Shown here: positions 32,974 to 44,515 of the stretch, one piece after another | Layout: each line of letters begins with the position of its first letter | Position numbering within the stretch: the first letter of the stretch is position 1 | Translations under genes and position numbers: made by a program | Assembly: GCA_020629775.1 (NCBI GenBank) | Contig: JAHDCP010000009.1 | Location: 1-49,112 of the forward strand | Origin: Planktomarina sp. | GTDB lineage: Bacteria; Pseudomonadota; Alphaproteobacteria; Rhodobacterales; Rhodobacteraceae | DNA: 49,112 nucleotides | Direction: 5' to 3' | Notes under the pieces: generated by a model | What the model saw: only the letters and a program-made list of their open reading frames with translations | Told to the model about the DNA's origin: nothing | The model's database searches: none

Positions 32974-34263
32974 ATGGGGCGCGGCTTTATTTTAGGGGCA
33001 ATTTGCGGAAGTCTGGCGTCATTAGCGCTGTTGGCTTTGGTGTCCGTTCTGGACCAAGTGCCGGGCGAAACCCCGCCCGATGCACAAACAGATGCGCAAG
33101 TATTGGATCCAATGGCCCCGTTGGGAACTGCTTTACAGGGAACGGCCAGCACCGATGTGCGCCCCACGGTCGCGGTGTCCAACACTGCTGCCCCGTCTGT
33201 TCCTGATGCCCCGTCTGGTTTGAATACTGAGTCAACAAATCAGCCCGTCTTGGGCGTGGTGGGCCAAGTCCCGCAAACACAAATCGCGGGTTTGCAGCTG
33301 CCGGGAACGCCCGATCTTTCGTTTGATGCCGCGGCTTTCGATGATGGTGCCACGGAAATCACTACATTGGCGCCCTTGGATACACCCAAGCAAGATGCCA
33401 TGATGCGCCCAGCGATTGCGGCCGCTGAACCGGAACCTGTGTTGGTGATTGCCCCAACCCCAGACCCAGAAAGCCCGCAAGAGCCGCAAAGCACCCAAGT
33501 CGATCAGCCAGAAGAGCCCGTGGTTACCGCAACAGCCCCCAATGTGCCCACCGTGCCCGCTGAGATAGAGTTTATCCCCGCCGTAGAAGCCTTTGCCGTG
33601 CCTTTTGACTTGGCCCCGACGCTTCCCATTGTCAGCTTTGTGTTGCTGGATGATGCAGACAGCCCGATCGATGGACCAACCCTTGCAGCTTTGCCGTTCC
33701 CAGTGACATTGGCGTTGGATGCCAGCGATCCACGTGTCGGGCAGCGCGCAGTTGATTTTTCGGCGGCAGGGATCGAAGTTGCTGTTACAGGCGATGCCCC
33801 TTTGGGCGCAGATATCTCTTCCATTGAATCCGCGTATTTGAGTTACGTCAACGCGGTGCCCACGGCCGTTGCCGTGGTGGGGGGGCAGGCGCTGGGTCTG
33901 CGCGGAGGGGCCGCGCGACTGTCCAGTTTGCGATCTGAATTTTTGGAAACCGGCCACGGATATTTGGCCCTAAGTTCAGCCGCAGCATCGGAAGTGCGCC
34001 GGGCGCGCACCGCGGGCATTCCGGCTGCCACGGTGTATTCGGACTTGGACGCGGAAAACCGATCTGCAGTGGTGATGCGCCGATTTATCGATCAGGCCGC
34101 GTTCAAAAGCCGCAAAGAAGGCATTGTGATTTTGCTGGCACGCCTCAGCCCTGATACGCTTGTGGCCTTGGCCACTTGGGGCCAAAAAGACCGATCCAGC
34201 ACGCACAATATCGCGCCTTTAAGTTCGGCCCTTTTGGCGGGCTTCAGTTCCCCGACGAATTAA
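32974..34263 (+). CDS. Divergent polysaccharide deacetylase-like protein (YibQ family), probably inactive
   Basis: A 429-residue protein with an N-terminal membrane anchor or signal (GRGFILGAICGSLASLALLALVSV region), a long Pro/Ala/Thr-rich disordered stretch (about 30-215) and a C-terminal domain of about 205 residues that fits the divergent polysaccharide deacetylase family. That domain starts ISFVLLDD-like (here VSFVLLDDADSPIDG) and ends VILLARLSPDTLVAL. Motifs that bind metal in active relatives, such as N-H-x-G and D-S-x-T, appear as VVGGQALG and ALSSAA, so catalysis is doubtful. The periplasm or cell envelope is the likely site. The ATG at 32974 has GAGGA upstream. It lies on the plus strand between trpG and trpE and overlaps the end of trpE. 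Confidence 0.75.
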   Translation: MGRGFILGAICGSLASLALLALVSVLDQVPGETPPDAQTDAQVLDPMAPLGTALQGTASTDVRPTVAVSNTAAPSVPDAPSGLNTESTNQPVLGVVGQVPQTQIAGLQLPGTPDLSFDAAAFDDGATEITTLAPLDTPKQDAMMRPAIAAAEPEPVLVIAPTPDPESPQEPQSTQVDQPEEPVVTATAPNVPTVPAEIEFIPAVEAFAVPFDLAPTLPIVSFVLLDDADSPIDGPTLAALPFPVTLALDASDPRVGQRAVDFSAAGIEVAVTGDAPLGADISSIESAYLSYVNAVPTAVAVVGGQALGLRGGAARLSSLRSEFLETGHGYLALSSAAASEVRRARTAGIPAATVYSDLDAENRSAVVMRRFIDQAAFKSRKEGIVILLARLSPDTLVALATWGQKDRSSTHNIAPLSSALLAGFSSPTN

Positions 34264-35758
34264 ACTGGGCGGCACTTTGGGCTGCGGCCCATACGGCTTT
34301 TGCCTTGTTCACGGTTTCTTCGTATTCCGCTTCTGGATCACTGTCATAAACAACGCCGCCACCGGCTTGTGAGTACAATGTGTTGTCTTTGATCACAGCT
34401 GTACGCAGGGCAATGCAGATGTCCATTTCGCCACCGGCGGAAAAATACCCGCAGCCGCCGCCATAAATGCCGCGCTTTTCGGGTTCCAATTCGTCGATGA
34501 TTTCCATGGCGCGGACTTTGGGCGCGCCGGACAATGTGCCAGCCGGCAGACCCGCCAACAACGCATCCAATGCATCGTGTTCGTCACGCAATTCCCCGAC
34601 AACGTTGGACACGATGTGCATGACGTGGCTGTAACGTTCGACTGTGAATTTTTCGGTGGGCCGCACGGTGCCGATCTTGGCAACCCGGCCCACATCATTG
34701 CGGCCCAAGTCCAGCAACATCAGATGTTCGGCCAATTCTTTCTGATCGGCCATCAAATCTTCTTCAAGCGCGCGATCTTCGTCTGGCGTGGCGCCGCGTT
34801 TTCGGGTTCCGGCAATGGGGCGGATGGTCACTTCATTGTCCATCAATCGCACCAAGATTTCCGGGCTGGCCCCCACCACTTGGAAGCCGCCGAAATTGAA
34901 AAAGAACATGAACGGTGAAGGGTTCGTACGCCGCAACGCGCGGTAAAACGCAAAGGGTGGTTCTTTAAAATCTTGGGACCAGCGTTGTGCCGGGACGACT
35001 TGGAAAATATCGCCCGCACGAATGTAGTCTTTGGCCTTTTCCACTGCTGCCAGGTAATCAGCCTTCGCGAAATTGGACTTTGGTTCCCCCACAGAAGCGC
35101 TGTCTTGGTCCAATGCACGGGCATCGCTGGCAACGGGGCGTTCCAAATCGCGCAACGCGTCTTGAACCCGTTCTGCCGCTTGGGCATAGGCCGCTTTGGC
35201 GGACAATCCACTGTCCACCCAGGCGGGGGAGACGATGGTGACTTCGCCTTTGACGCCGTCCAAAACTGCCACAACAGATGGGCGCATCATAACTGCATCG
35301 GGCAAACCCAAAGGATCTGGGTTCACGTTGGGCAAATGTTCCACAAGCCGAACAGTGTCATACCCCAAGTACCCAAACAAACCTGCCGCCGCCGCTGGCA
35401 GATCATCCGGCAAATCGGTTTTGCATTCCGCAATCAGCGCACGCAAATTGTCCAACGGGTTACCGTCTTGTTCGACAAAGCTTTCTGGATCGAAGCGGGC
35501 CTCACGGTTAATGGCGCTTTGGGTGCCGTGGCAGCGCCAAACCACATCGGGCTTCATCCCGACGATGGAATACCGCCCACGCACTTCACCGCCCGTCACA
35601 CTTTCCAAAATAAAACTGTCTTTGCGCGCGCCAGAAAGCTTCAGCATCAAAGACACGGGCGTGTCCAAATCTGCTGCCAAACGGGCATAAACAAGTTGGT
35701 TTTTGCCAGCGTTAAACGCTGCTTCGAAGTCTTCGAAGGACGGAATTAACTGTGCCAT
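34244..35758 (-). CDS. trpE: Anthranilate synthase component I
   Basis: Chorismate-using catalytic subunit of anthranilate synthase. The 504-residue protein has the tryptophan-feedback segment LKLSGARKDSFILESV (with the conserved LLES-like motif), and the chorismate-binding half with FQVVPAQRWSQDF, NPSPFMFFFNFGGF, PIAGTRKRGATPDED, LMLLDLGRNDVGRVA and YGGGCGYFSAGGEMD. The ATG overlaps the stop codon of the upstream PpiD-like gene by one base, indicating translational coupling to that gene. No leader peptide rich in tryptophan or attenuator is visible in front of it. The 3' end overlaps a convergent gene by 20 bases. Confidence 0.96.
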   Translation of the reverse strand: MAQLIPSFEDFEAAFNAGKNQLVYARLAADLDTPVSLMLKLSGARKDSFILESVTGGEVRGRYSIVGMKPDVVWRCHGTQSAINREARFDPESFVEQDGNPLDNLRALIAECKTDLPDDLPAAAAGLFGYLGYDTVRLVEHLPNVNPDPLGLPDAVMMRPSVVAVLDGVKGEVTIVSPAWVDSGLSAKAAYAQAAERVQDALRDLERPVASDARALDQDSASVGEPKSNFAKADYLAAVEKAKDYIRAGDIFQVVPAQRWSQDFKEPPFAFYRALRRTNPSPFMFFFNFGGFQVVGASPEILVRLMDNEVTIRPIAGTRKRGATPDEDRALEEDLMADQKELAEHLMLLDLGRNDVGRVAKIGTVRPTEKFTVERYSHVMHIVSNVVGELRDEHDALDALLAGLPAGTLSGAPKVRAMEIIDELEPEKRGIYGGGCGYFSAGGEMDICIALRTAVIKDNTLYSQAGGGVVYDSDPEAEYEETVNKAKAVWAAAQSAAQFNSSGN

Positions 35759-37626
35759 CAGTTGCTGTGACCCTGACCGTAAAATTGGCTGTTGAGAGAT
35801 TGAACAATGGATTGATCCAATGTCACGTCCACATCCCCCTGAACCGCTTGACTGTAAGCCGCCAGAACGTCTGTTTGAAATGCTTGTTGCAAACGTTGCC
35901 CCAGAATGTTTTTCAACGCTTGGCTTTCTTCGGTTTCCAAATCGGCGGCATGAATGGCCGACAGTTGAACGATGATGGCGCCATCTGGATCTTCCAAAAC
36001 CATGACATCGCCTGGCTCCATATCAAACACAGTGCTGATCAAGCTTAAGCTGGCCCCTTCAACAAAGTCGGTGCGCACCATGTCTTCTTCGCGCTGTTCG
36101 GTTAACCCCAAAGACGCCAATGTCACATCATCGTTCACTTGCGCGGCCAAAGCATCTGCCTGGGCGGTCAATTGCTGTTGCACAGCGTCCGCTTCCCAAG
36201 CTGTCTCAACACTGGCCCGAACGTCATCAAAGGGCTGCAAGGCGGCAGGGATGGCTTGGTTCATGCGCATGGCGAAAATGCCGCCATCTGACAGGTTGAT
36301 CAGTTCTGGAAAATCATCTTCGGTGATAGTCAAAGCAGCGGTGCGGAATTCAGAATAATCCGAAATGCCACCTTCAACACCTGGGTACCAATTGGTTTGG
36401 CCCAGCACCATGTCCGTTTCATTTGCCACTTCTTCTAAAGTGGCACCGCCGGCCAACAAGTCTTCAATATCTTCCACCAAACGGCTCACTGATTCTGTGG
36501 CCTGGTTGGTTTGTACTTCCGCCAGTAGATCCGCTTTTACGTCGTCAAAAGTTTGGATCTGCGCGTCCAGAATCGCGTTGATCCGGAACAAGGCGGGCCC
36601 CAGGTTGGTTGGGGCAGGGCCGACGACACCAGGATCTGTGGCTCCGAACACGATTTCGGCAGCGTCCCCCAAACTTTCCTTTTGGACATCGCCCAGATCG
36701 ACATCGTCCATCTCAAGGCCCCGATTTGCCACCAAATCTTCAAAAGTGGCGCTGCCATCCAGAATGGTTTGCAAAGCAGCTTGGGCTGTGGCTTCGTCAC
36801 TGAACACCAGGCGTTCTACAAGGCGGGTTTCCGGTTGGTTAAACTCATCCGCACGGGCGTCGTACATGGCGCGCAGGTCTTCGTCTGTAGCGGCAACTGT
36901 TTGGGCGATCATGTCTGGCGTCAACCAAGCATAAGTGATGTCTTTGGATGACGGCAATGTAAATTGATCTGCGTTTTCAGTGTGATACTTGCGCAAGTCA
37001 TTCTCGGTCGGAACCTCGACCCCTGTGGAATAATCTTCGGTAGTGATCTTGGCCCAGGAAAAGTCACGGGTTTCTTGCAAGAACCCAACAATAACATCTT
37101 CATAAGCAGCTGGCGCGTCCAACCCGGACAAAATGGCAGTTTGCAAAATGTTGCGGGCGTTTTCTTCGCGCAAGCGCGTCTCAAACTCGCTGCTGGTGGT
37201 GTTGTTACGGTCCAAATACTGGTCATAGGCAACACGATCAAAGGTACCATTCAAACCGGTAAATGCCCCAAGATTTTGAATTTGTGTGCTCAGCCGTTCG
37301 TCCCCCATGGACAGGCCCAAATCCGTGGCTTCCTGGTCCATGGCGCGTTGCCGGACAACGCGCGCCAGGGCGATATTGTCCAGACCAATGGACTGCATTT
37401 CTTGGGGGGACAGGCGACGGCCAGCTTGCTGTTGCGCGCTGTTGGCTTCGTTTTGAAGGGCGGCGTAATATTGGTTTACAGAAACGGGTTTATCCCCGAC
37501 TTTCCCAATGCTGCGCGCTGTCCCAGACAGGCCCACGGCCCCGAAGCCCACCATGCCGAACATCAATAATCCGACGATTATCCAAACCGCGGTGGTACTT
37601 GCTTTGGATCGCTTACGTTCGGCCAT
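35758..37626 (-). CDS. PpiD-like membrane-anchored peptidylprolyl isomerase/chaperone
   Basis: A 622-residue envelope protein with one N-terminal transmembrane helix (about 13-33, AVWIIVGLLMFGMVGFGAVG), then a SurA/PpiD N-terminal chaperone domain, where NQYYAALQNEANSAQQQ is typical. A parvulin-like domain follows (about 240-360) but is divergent, and a second helical region (about 400-600) completes the periplasmic part. Such proteins assist outer-membrane proteins leaving the Sec channel. Enzymatic isomerase activity is uncertain. The start at 37626 has AAGGGA upstream. It is upstream of and overlaps trpE, an unexpected pairing that nonetheless I associate with Rhodobacterales. Confidence 0.82.
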   Translation of the reverse strand: MAERKRSKASTTAVWIIVGLLMFGMVGFGAVGLSGTARSIGKVGDKPVSVNQYYAALQNEANSAQQQAGRRLSPQEMQSIGLDNIALARVVRQRAMDQEATDLGLSMGDERLSTQIQNLGAFTGLNGTFDRVAYDQYLDRNNTTSSEFETRLREENARNILQTAILSGLDAPAAYEDVIVGFLQETRDFSWAKITTEDYSTGVEVPTENDLRKYHTENADQFTLPSSKDITYAWLTPDMIAQTVAATDEDLRAMYDARADEFNQPETRLVERLVFSDEATAQAALQTILDGSATFEDLVANRGLEMDDVDLGDVQKESLGDAAEIVFGATDPGVVGPAPTNLGPALFRINAILDAQIQTFDDVKADLLAEVQTNQATESVSRLVEDIEDLLAGGATLEEVANETDMVLGQTNWYPGVEGGISDYSEFRTAALTITEDDFPELINLSDGGIFAMRMNQAIPAALQPFDDVRASVETAWEADAVQQQLTAQADALAAQVNDDVTLASLGLTEQREEDMVRTDFVEGASLSLISTVFDMEPGDVMVLEDPDGAIIVQLSAIHAADLETEESQALKNILGQRLQQAFQTDVLAAYSQAVQGDVDVTLDQSIVQSLNSQFYGQGHSN

Positions 37627-37693
37627 GATTTGGTCCCTTTTCCCAAGTCTTGGCGCAGTGTCTACGCCACCATGATTTGCGCCACAAGCGGGC

Positions 37694-38863
37694 TTAGAGT
37701 GTCACATCCGCCAAACGGTCAAACAATTTCGCGATCTGGGCTGCGTCGATGTTGGCAAAGGCGATGCGCATTTCGCGTTTGCCGCGATCTTCCCCATCGG
37801 GGACGAACATTGTGCCGGGCAACATCAGTGTTGCGGCTTCATCCACCATTCGCTGGGCCACTTGATCAGAAGGCATGTCAAACGGATGTTGGACATAGGC
37901 AAAATAGGCACCGCACCCCAACAACTTCCACCCTTTTGCGGCCAGTTTGGGGAATTCAGCTTCGATGGCAGCGCGCCGGTCCAAAATTTCCAACCGTTCG
38001 CCTGCCAACCAATCGCCCAGGTTTTCCATCCCCCAAAGCGCTGCTTTCTGGCCCAATTGGTTCGGGCAGATGGCCACAGTGTCCAAGAATTTTTCCACTT
38101 CTGCCAAGCGGGCTTCGCTGGCCACTATGGCCCCAACGCGATGTCCAGTTAAACGGTAAGCTTTGGAAAACGAATACAACTGAATAAGCGTTTCTTCCCA
38201 ATCATCCCTTTGGAACAAAGTGTGGGGCGCGCCGGTTTGTTTGTGAAAGTCGCGGTATGTCTCGTCTATGATCAAGGCCACCCCATGGGCTTTGGCCAAT
38301 TCAAAGAAAGCCGAAACTAAATCACTGGGGTATTCTACACCGCACGGATTGTTGGGGGTGACCAACGCGATGGCGCGGGTTTTGTCGGTGATCAATGACG
38401 CGGCTTGATCCAGCACGGGCAACATCGCGTCATCGCAGGTCAACGGAACAGTTTTCACATCCGCCATGTCCAGCCACATCTTGTGGTTAAAGTAAAACGG
38501 CGTTGGCACGATCACTTCGTCCCCAGGTTGGCACAGCATCGCGATGGCCGCTGCAAAGGCTTGGTTGCATCCGGATGTAATCGCCACATTTGCGGGATCC
38601 ACAGTTCCGCCGTAACTGGTGGTCCAATCTGCGGCGACTTTGGCCCGAAGCCCGGGCAATCCCAAAACAGGGCCGTATAAATGCGTGTCTGCTTCTTGCA
38701 GTGCATCTGCCATGGCCGCCACCAATTGCGGTGGGGGTGGGTCAACTGGGGCCGCTTGGCTGACGTTGATCAACGGCCTGTCGCTAAAGTCTTTGCCAGA
38801 AATCCAGCGGCGCGCCTCCATCACTGGGGGTGAAAATGTCTTTTGCGTGGACCCGTCTGCCAT
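37694..38863 (-). CDS. Class I/II pyridoxal phosphate aminotransferase
   Basis: A 389-residue fold-type I aminotransferase. Visible are ITSGCNQAFAAAIAMLCQPGD, the aromatic stacking region PTPFYFNHKMWLDM, VTPNNPCGVEYP, the Asp-x-x-Tyr of LIIDETYRDF and the PLP lysine in SFSKAYRLTGHRVGA. The C-terminal arginine that binds the substrate carboxylate lies in KREMRIAFAN. I start at the ATG at 38863 (MADGSTQK) because AGGGAA precedes it; the frame is open 49 codons further but without similarity. The substrate is not evident. It is divergent from anmK, with the two starts only 64 bases apart. Confidence 0.88.
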   Translation of the reverse strand: MADGSTQKTFSPPVMEARRWISGKDFSDRPLINVSQAAPVDPPPPQLVAAMADALQEADTHLYGPVLGLPGLRAKVAADWTTSYGGTVDPANVAITSGCNQAFAAAIAMLCQPGDEVIVPTPFYFNHKMWLDMADVKTVPLTCDDAMLPVLDQAASLITDKTRAIALVTPNNPCGVEYPSDLVSAFFELAKAHGVALIIDETYRDFHKQTGAPHTLFQRDDWEETLIQLYSFSKAYRLTGHRVGAIVASEARLAEVEKFLDTVAICPNQLGQKAALWGMENLGDWLAGERLEILDRRAAIEAEFPKLAAKGWKLLGCGAYFAYVQHPFDMPSDQVAQRMVDEAATLMLPGTMFVPDGEDRGKREMRIAFANIDAAQIAKLFDRLADVTL

Positions 38864-38927
38864 GGCTTTCTTGTTCCCTGGGTTGATGCGATACTTAGCT
38901 GCGCAAAGGTGCGATTTGGCGGAGTAG

Positions 38928-40019
38928 ATGTCCATGGCAAAAGCGGATGCAAAATGGGTCGCGGGCTGTATGTCTGGCACATCCTTGGATGGCGTTGATG
39001 TGGCCGCCATTTTGACCGATGGTGAGGACGTTTTTGAATTTGGTAAAACCGATTACCGGGCGTTCAGTGAAAAGGACCGGGCGGTGTTGCGCGGGGCGCT
39101 TGGCGCATGGCACGACGATCCGCGTACCAAAGATGCCGCCCAAGTGGTGCAAGCCGCCCATCAAGAGGTTCTTCAAGGGTTTAAAGATGTGGCCCTGATT
39201 GGGTTTCATGGCCAAACGTTGGCCCATGATCCCGGCGGGAAAGGCACGCATCAATGTGGTGATGGGGCAGTTTTGGCTGGCCAGTTGCAAGTTCCTGTCG
39301 CATGGGACTTTCGCACCAATGATGTGGCTTTGGGTGGGCAGGGTGCCCCCCTGGCGCCCATATATCACGCGGCCTTGGTGCGATGGGCCAAAGCCCAAGG
39401 TCCGGTTGCGATCTTGAATTTGGGGGGGGTGGGCAACGTCACCTATGTGGATCCTGCATTGCCACCAGAAGAAGGTTTGTTGGCCTTTGACACTGGCCCT
39501 GCCAACGCCCCCATTGATGATTTAATGTACCAACGCCGCGGTCAACGATTTGACGTGGACGGTGCCCTGGCGGCGTCTGGGGTTGCAAATCAAAAAATTA
39601 TCGCATCACTGACCCAGCATTCCTTCTTTTCCAAAATGCCGCCCAAATCCCTGGACCGCAATGCGTTCCATGATGCGTTGACGGCTGTGGCCGATTTGGA
39701 AGATGGCGATGCAGCGGCCACATTGGCGGCGCTGGTGGTGGAAACGGTTCGCATGGGGGCGCTGCATTTCCCGCAAATGCCCCAGGCGATTTGGGTCACC
39801 GGCGGCGGGCGAAGAAACCCGGTGATCATGCAAGGATTGCGTGATGCTTTGCCGTTCGATGTGATTGCGGTGGATGATGTGGGCATCGATGGCGATATGT
39901 TGGAAGCCCAAGCTTTTGCGTATCTGGCGGCACGCATTCAAAAAGGGTTGCCCACGTCGTTTCCCAAGACAACCGGTGTTCCCGTCTGTGTTGGTGGCGG
40001 AACCATCAGCCGCCCATAA
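38928..40019 (+). CDS. anmK: Anhydro-N-acetylmuramic acid kinase
   Basis: Phosphorylates and opens 1,6-anhydro-MurNAc recovered from peptidoglycan turnover, giving MurNAc-6-phosphate for recycling. The 363-residue protein has the ATP-binding start CMSGTSLDGVDVAA, the segment IGFHGQTLAHDP, ILNLGGVGNVTYVD, the active-site FDTGPANAPIDD and the C-terminal WVTGGGRRNPVIM. The ATG at 38928 has GGAG four bases upstream. The gene is alone on the plus strand and converges on the cupin gene. It belongs functionally with murI, which lies elsewhere in the window. Confidence 0.95.
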   Translation: MSMAKADAKWVAGCMSGTSLDGVDVAAILTDGEDVFEFGKTDYRAFSEKDRAVLRGALGAWHDDPRTKDAAQVVQAAHQEVLQGFKDVALIGFHGQTLAHDPGGKGTHQCGDGAVLAGQLQVPVAWDFRTNDVALGGQGAPLAPIYHAALVRWAKAQGPVAILNLGGVGNVTYVDPALPPEEGLLAFDTGPANAPIDDLMYQRRGQRFDVDGALAASGVANQKIIASLTQHSFFSKMPPKSLDRNAFHDALTAVADLEDGDAAATLAALVVETVRMGALHFPQMPQAIWVTGGGRRNPVIMQGLRDALPFDVIAVDDVGIDGDMLEAQAFAYLAARIQKGLPTSFPKTTGVPVCVGGGTISRP

Positions 40020-40027
40020 CGCTTTGT

Positions 40028-40452
40028 TTATTTGAACGGAATGTCGAACCCTGGTTCAGCCATATGAAAGCCCGCGAATTCAAACCCCGGGCTGACCGTA
40101 CATCCCACTAAGGACCATTCGCCCGTGCTTTCAGCGGCTTGCCAATGGTGGGGCGGGACGATGGCTTGGGGGGATTGTTCCCCCAAAACATCCGATCCCA
40201 ACACATGTACACGCGCCGGACCTTGGTCTGTTTCACTGGTGAACAGGCGCAAGGGTGCGCCCGCATGGAAATGCCAGATTTCGGTCGCGTCCACAGTGTG
40301 CCAGTGGGACCGCACCCCATGTTCCAACAAAAACAAAATGGAGGTCCCAGACGCACGGCCCGGTTCATCGCCCTGCCAGGTCTGAACATACCACCCGCCT
40401 TCGGGGTGGGGGTTCAGACCAAGCTTAGCAATGATATCTTGTGCTGATGCCA

Positions 40453-40453
<1 letters not shown>
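40028..40453 (-). CDS. Cupin domain protein (DUF985/cupin_5 family)
   Basis: A 141-residue single-domain cupin. It begins with LGLNPHPEGGWYVQTW, which is the hallmark of this family, continues with SHWHTVDATEIWHFHAGAPL, which contains the cupin metal-type histidines, and ends with CTVSPGFEFAGFHM. Members of this family are of unknown function; the fold resembles sugar-nucleotide epimerases and small-molecule binders. The ATG overlaps the eno TAA by one base, so it is translated with enolase and probably serves metabolism, but no reaction can be named. Confidence 0.88.
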
Positions 40454-42667
<2,214 letters not shown>

Positions 42668-42671
<4 letters not shown>

Positions 42672-43081
42672 TCGGGTTTGGCTTTCACGCCGTACAATTC
42701 CAACTTGTGGCCTTTCAACGTGTATCCCAGCCGCGCTGCGATTTTTTCCTGCAAAGCTTCGATTTCAGGATCAACAAATTCGATCACTTGGCCCGTCGAC
42801 AAATCGATCAAATGGTCATGGTGGTCGCGATCAGCATCTTCATAGCGCGCCCGGCCATCCCCGAATTCCAACTTTTCCAAAATTCCCGCTTCTTCAAACA
42901 GCTTCACGGTGCGGTACACAGTGGCAATGGAAATTCGCGGATCTTGGGCAGATGCGCGTGCATACAATTCTTCGACGTCCGGATGATCATTCGACGTTTC
43001 CAAAACGCCCGCAATGGTACGGCGTTGATCTGTCATACGCAGGCCCTTGGCCTCGCACCGTTGAATGATTGTATCTGTCAT
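42668..43081 (-). CDS. Fur-family regulator, Fur/Mur type
   Basis: A 137-residue Fur-superfamily DNA-binding protein. Winged helix at about 15-80 with RMTDQRRTIAGVL and ISIATVYRTVKLFEEAG, then the dimerisation domain with the metal-binding HHDHLIDLSTGQVIEF and a final Glu/His-rich stretch. The two CxxC zinc motifs of classical Fur are missing (only one cysteine, near residue 9), as in alphaproteobacterial Fur/Mur proteins that sense manganese or iron. An Irr identity is less likely because no N-terminal heme regulatory motif is seen. The EamA gene overlaps its end. No ribosome binding site stands out. Confidence 0.88.
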
Positions 43082-43150
43082 CGCGTGTCACGCCGGGTCG
43101 GAATCTTGTCTTATCCCTGTGCCCGAATTCGCGCAAAAGAACAACAGCCG

Positions 43151-44515
43151 CTAGGTGCCGCAGAATGTTCTGCTGACAATTTGTTCGGGGACCGGTGGTT
43201 GGATTAAGGCGGCATCCTGGGGCGCTTGGAATGGCGTTTTGCATGCAGACCAAAGGGCGCGGAATGGGCCCAAATCCCCGGTTACAGCAGCATCGATTGC
43301 GCCCTGCACAAAATGATTGCGCGGGATCACCTGCGGGTTTTTAGGGGCAGGGCCGGCGTGGTCGCGCCAGCGCGCAAACCAGCCGTCGAACTCCGGGTGT
43401 TGGGCCACCGCCAGCGTTTCGGGATTATCTGCAAAGCCCGCAAAGGTTTGCGTGAAATCGGCGCCTGTCATGGCCATGATATCCATAAAGTCTTGAATGA
43501 TCGCGTCGCTTTCGGGCGTATCTGGTAAGCCCAATTTGGCCGCATATACCGATCTGTACGCCGCCGTAAAATGGGCGCTGAACCCATGCACAATGGCTGT
43601 GAAATCCTTGATGGCGGCTTCGCGATCGTCCATCAACGGCAACAATGCAGTTGCCAATTGTGCCATGTTCCACGCGGCCATTTTGGGTTGGTTGCCAAAA
43701 GCATATCGTCCCGTGTGGTCAATGGAACTGAACACCCGCATGGGGTCGAACGCGTCCATAAACGCACAAGGGCCATAATCAATGGTGATCCCGCCGACAT
43801 GGGAGTTGTCGGTATTCATCACGCCGTGAATGAAGCCTAACCCCATCCATTGGGCCACCAATTTGGCCTGGCGTTCCACGGCTTCGGCCAAAACAACGTT
43901 TGGCTCACGGGTGCCGTCGAAATGTCGATCTGCGGTATGATCAAACAGGGCAGTCAAAGACGCCAAGTCTTCACGGGCTGAAAAGTATTGAAACGTGCCC
44001 ACGCGAATGTGGCTGGGGGCGACACGGGCCAAAACAGCACCGGGCAACAGCCCGTCTTCGCGCAAGATTTGGTCGCCGGTTTCCACCATGGCCAAAGCGC
44101 GTGTCGTGGGCACACCCAAGGCATGCATCGCTTCGGATATTACAAATTCCCGCAAGACGGGCCCAATCCAGGCCCTGCCATCGCCGCCACGTGACCAAGG
44201 TGTGCGTCCCGATCCCTTAAGCTGAATATCCATCCCAGACACTTCGCCCAGCAAAACGGCACGCCCATCCCCCAATTGGGGATTCCAATGCCCAAATTGA
44301 TGACCGGAGTAGGCTTGGGTTATGGGATCAGCACCGTGCGGCACTTTGTTACCTGCAATAAAATCTGCCCAATCATCGCCAAAGGTGATCCCCAATTCAT
44401 CTGCCAGGGCCGTGTTCAAAGCCAATGCTTTGGGGGCGGTCACCGCAACAGGGTTTTGCCGGACAAATAACGGGGCAGGTAGGGTGGCATATGAATTGTG
44501 AAAGGTGGCTTTCAC
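43151..44515 (-). CDS. selO: Protein adenylyltransferase SelO (YdiU family)
   Basis: A pseudokinase-fold enzyme that AMPylates proteins and is linked to redox homeostasis. The 454-residue protein has TQAYSGHQFGHWNPQLGDGR, the nucleotide region LKGSGRTPWSRGGDGRA, the flipped active-site motif with MNTDNSHVGGITIDYGPCAF and the C-terminal RTFCGT, whose cysteine stands near the position of selenocysteine in animal SelO. The GTG at 44515 overlaps the stop codon of the upstream acetyltransferase (GTGA), which decides the start. It is slightly shorter than the Escherichia coli protein but no motif is missing. The Fur-type gene follows after 69 bases. Confidence 0.93.
   Translation of the reverse strand: MKATFHNSYATLPAPLFVRQNPVAVTAPKALALNTALADELGITFGDDWADFIAGNKVPHGADPITQAYSGHQFGHWNPQLGDGRAVLLGEVSGMDIQLKGSGRTPWSRGGDGRAWIGPVLREFVISEAMHALGVPTTRALAMVETGDQILREDGLLPGAVLARVAPSHIRVGTFQYFSAREDLASLTALFDHTADRHFDGTREPNVVLAEAVERQAKLVAQWMGLGFIHGVMNTDNSHVGGITIDYGPCAFMDAFDPMRVFSSIDHTGRYAFGNQPKMAAWNMAQLATALLPLMDDREAAIKDFTAIVHGFSAHFTAAYRSVYAAKLGLPDTPESDAIIQDFMDIMAMTGADFTQTFAGFADNPETLAVAQHPEFDGWFARWRDHAGPAPKNPQVIPRNHFVQGAIDAAVTGDLGPFRALWSACKTPFQAPQDAALIQPPVPEQIVSRTFCGT

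Noticed and set aside
34244-35758. trp leader peptide and attenuator before trpE
   Set aside because: trpE starts inside the stop codon of the PpiD-like gene; no Trp-rich short frame or alternative hairpins are visible there.
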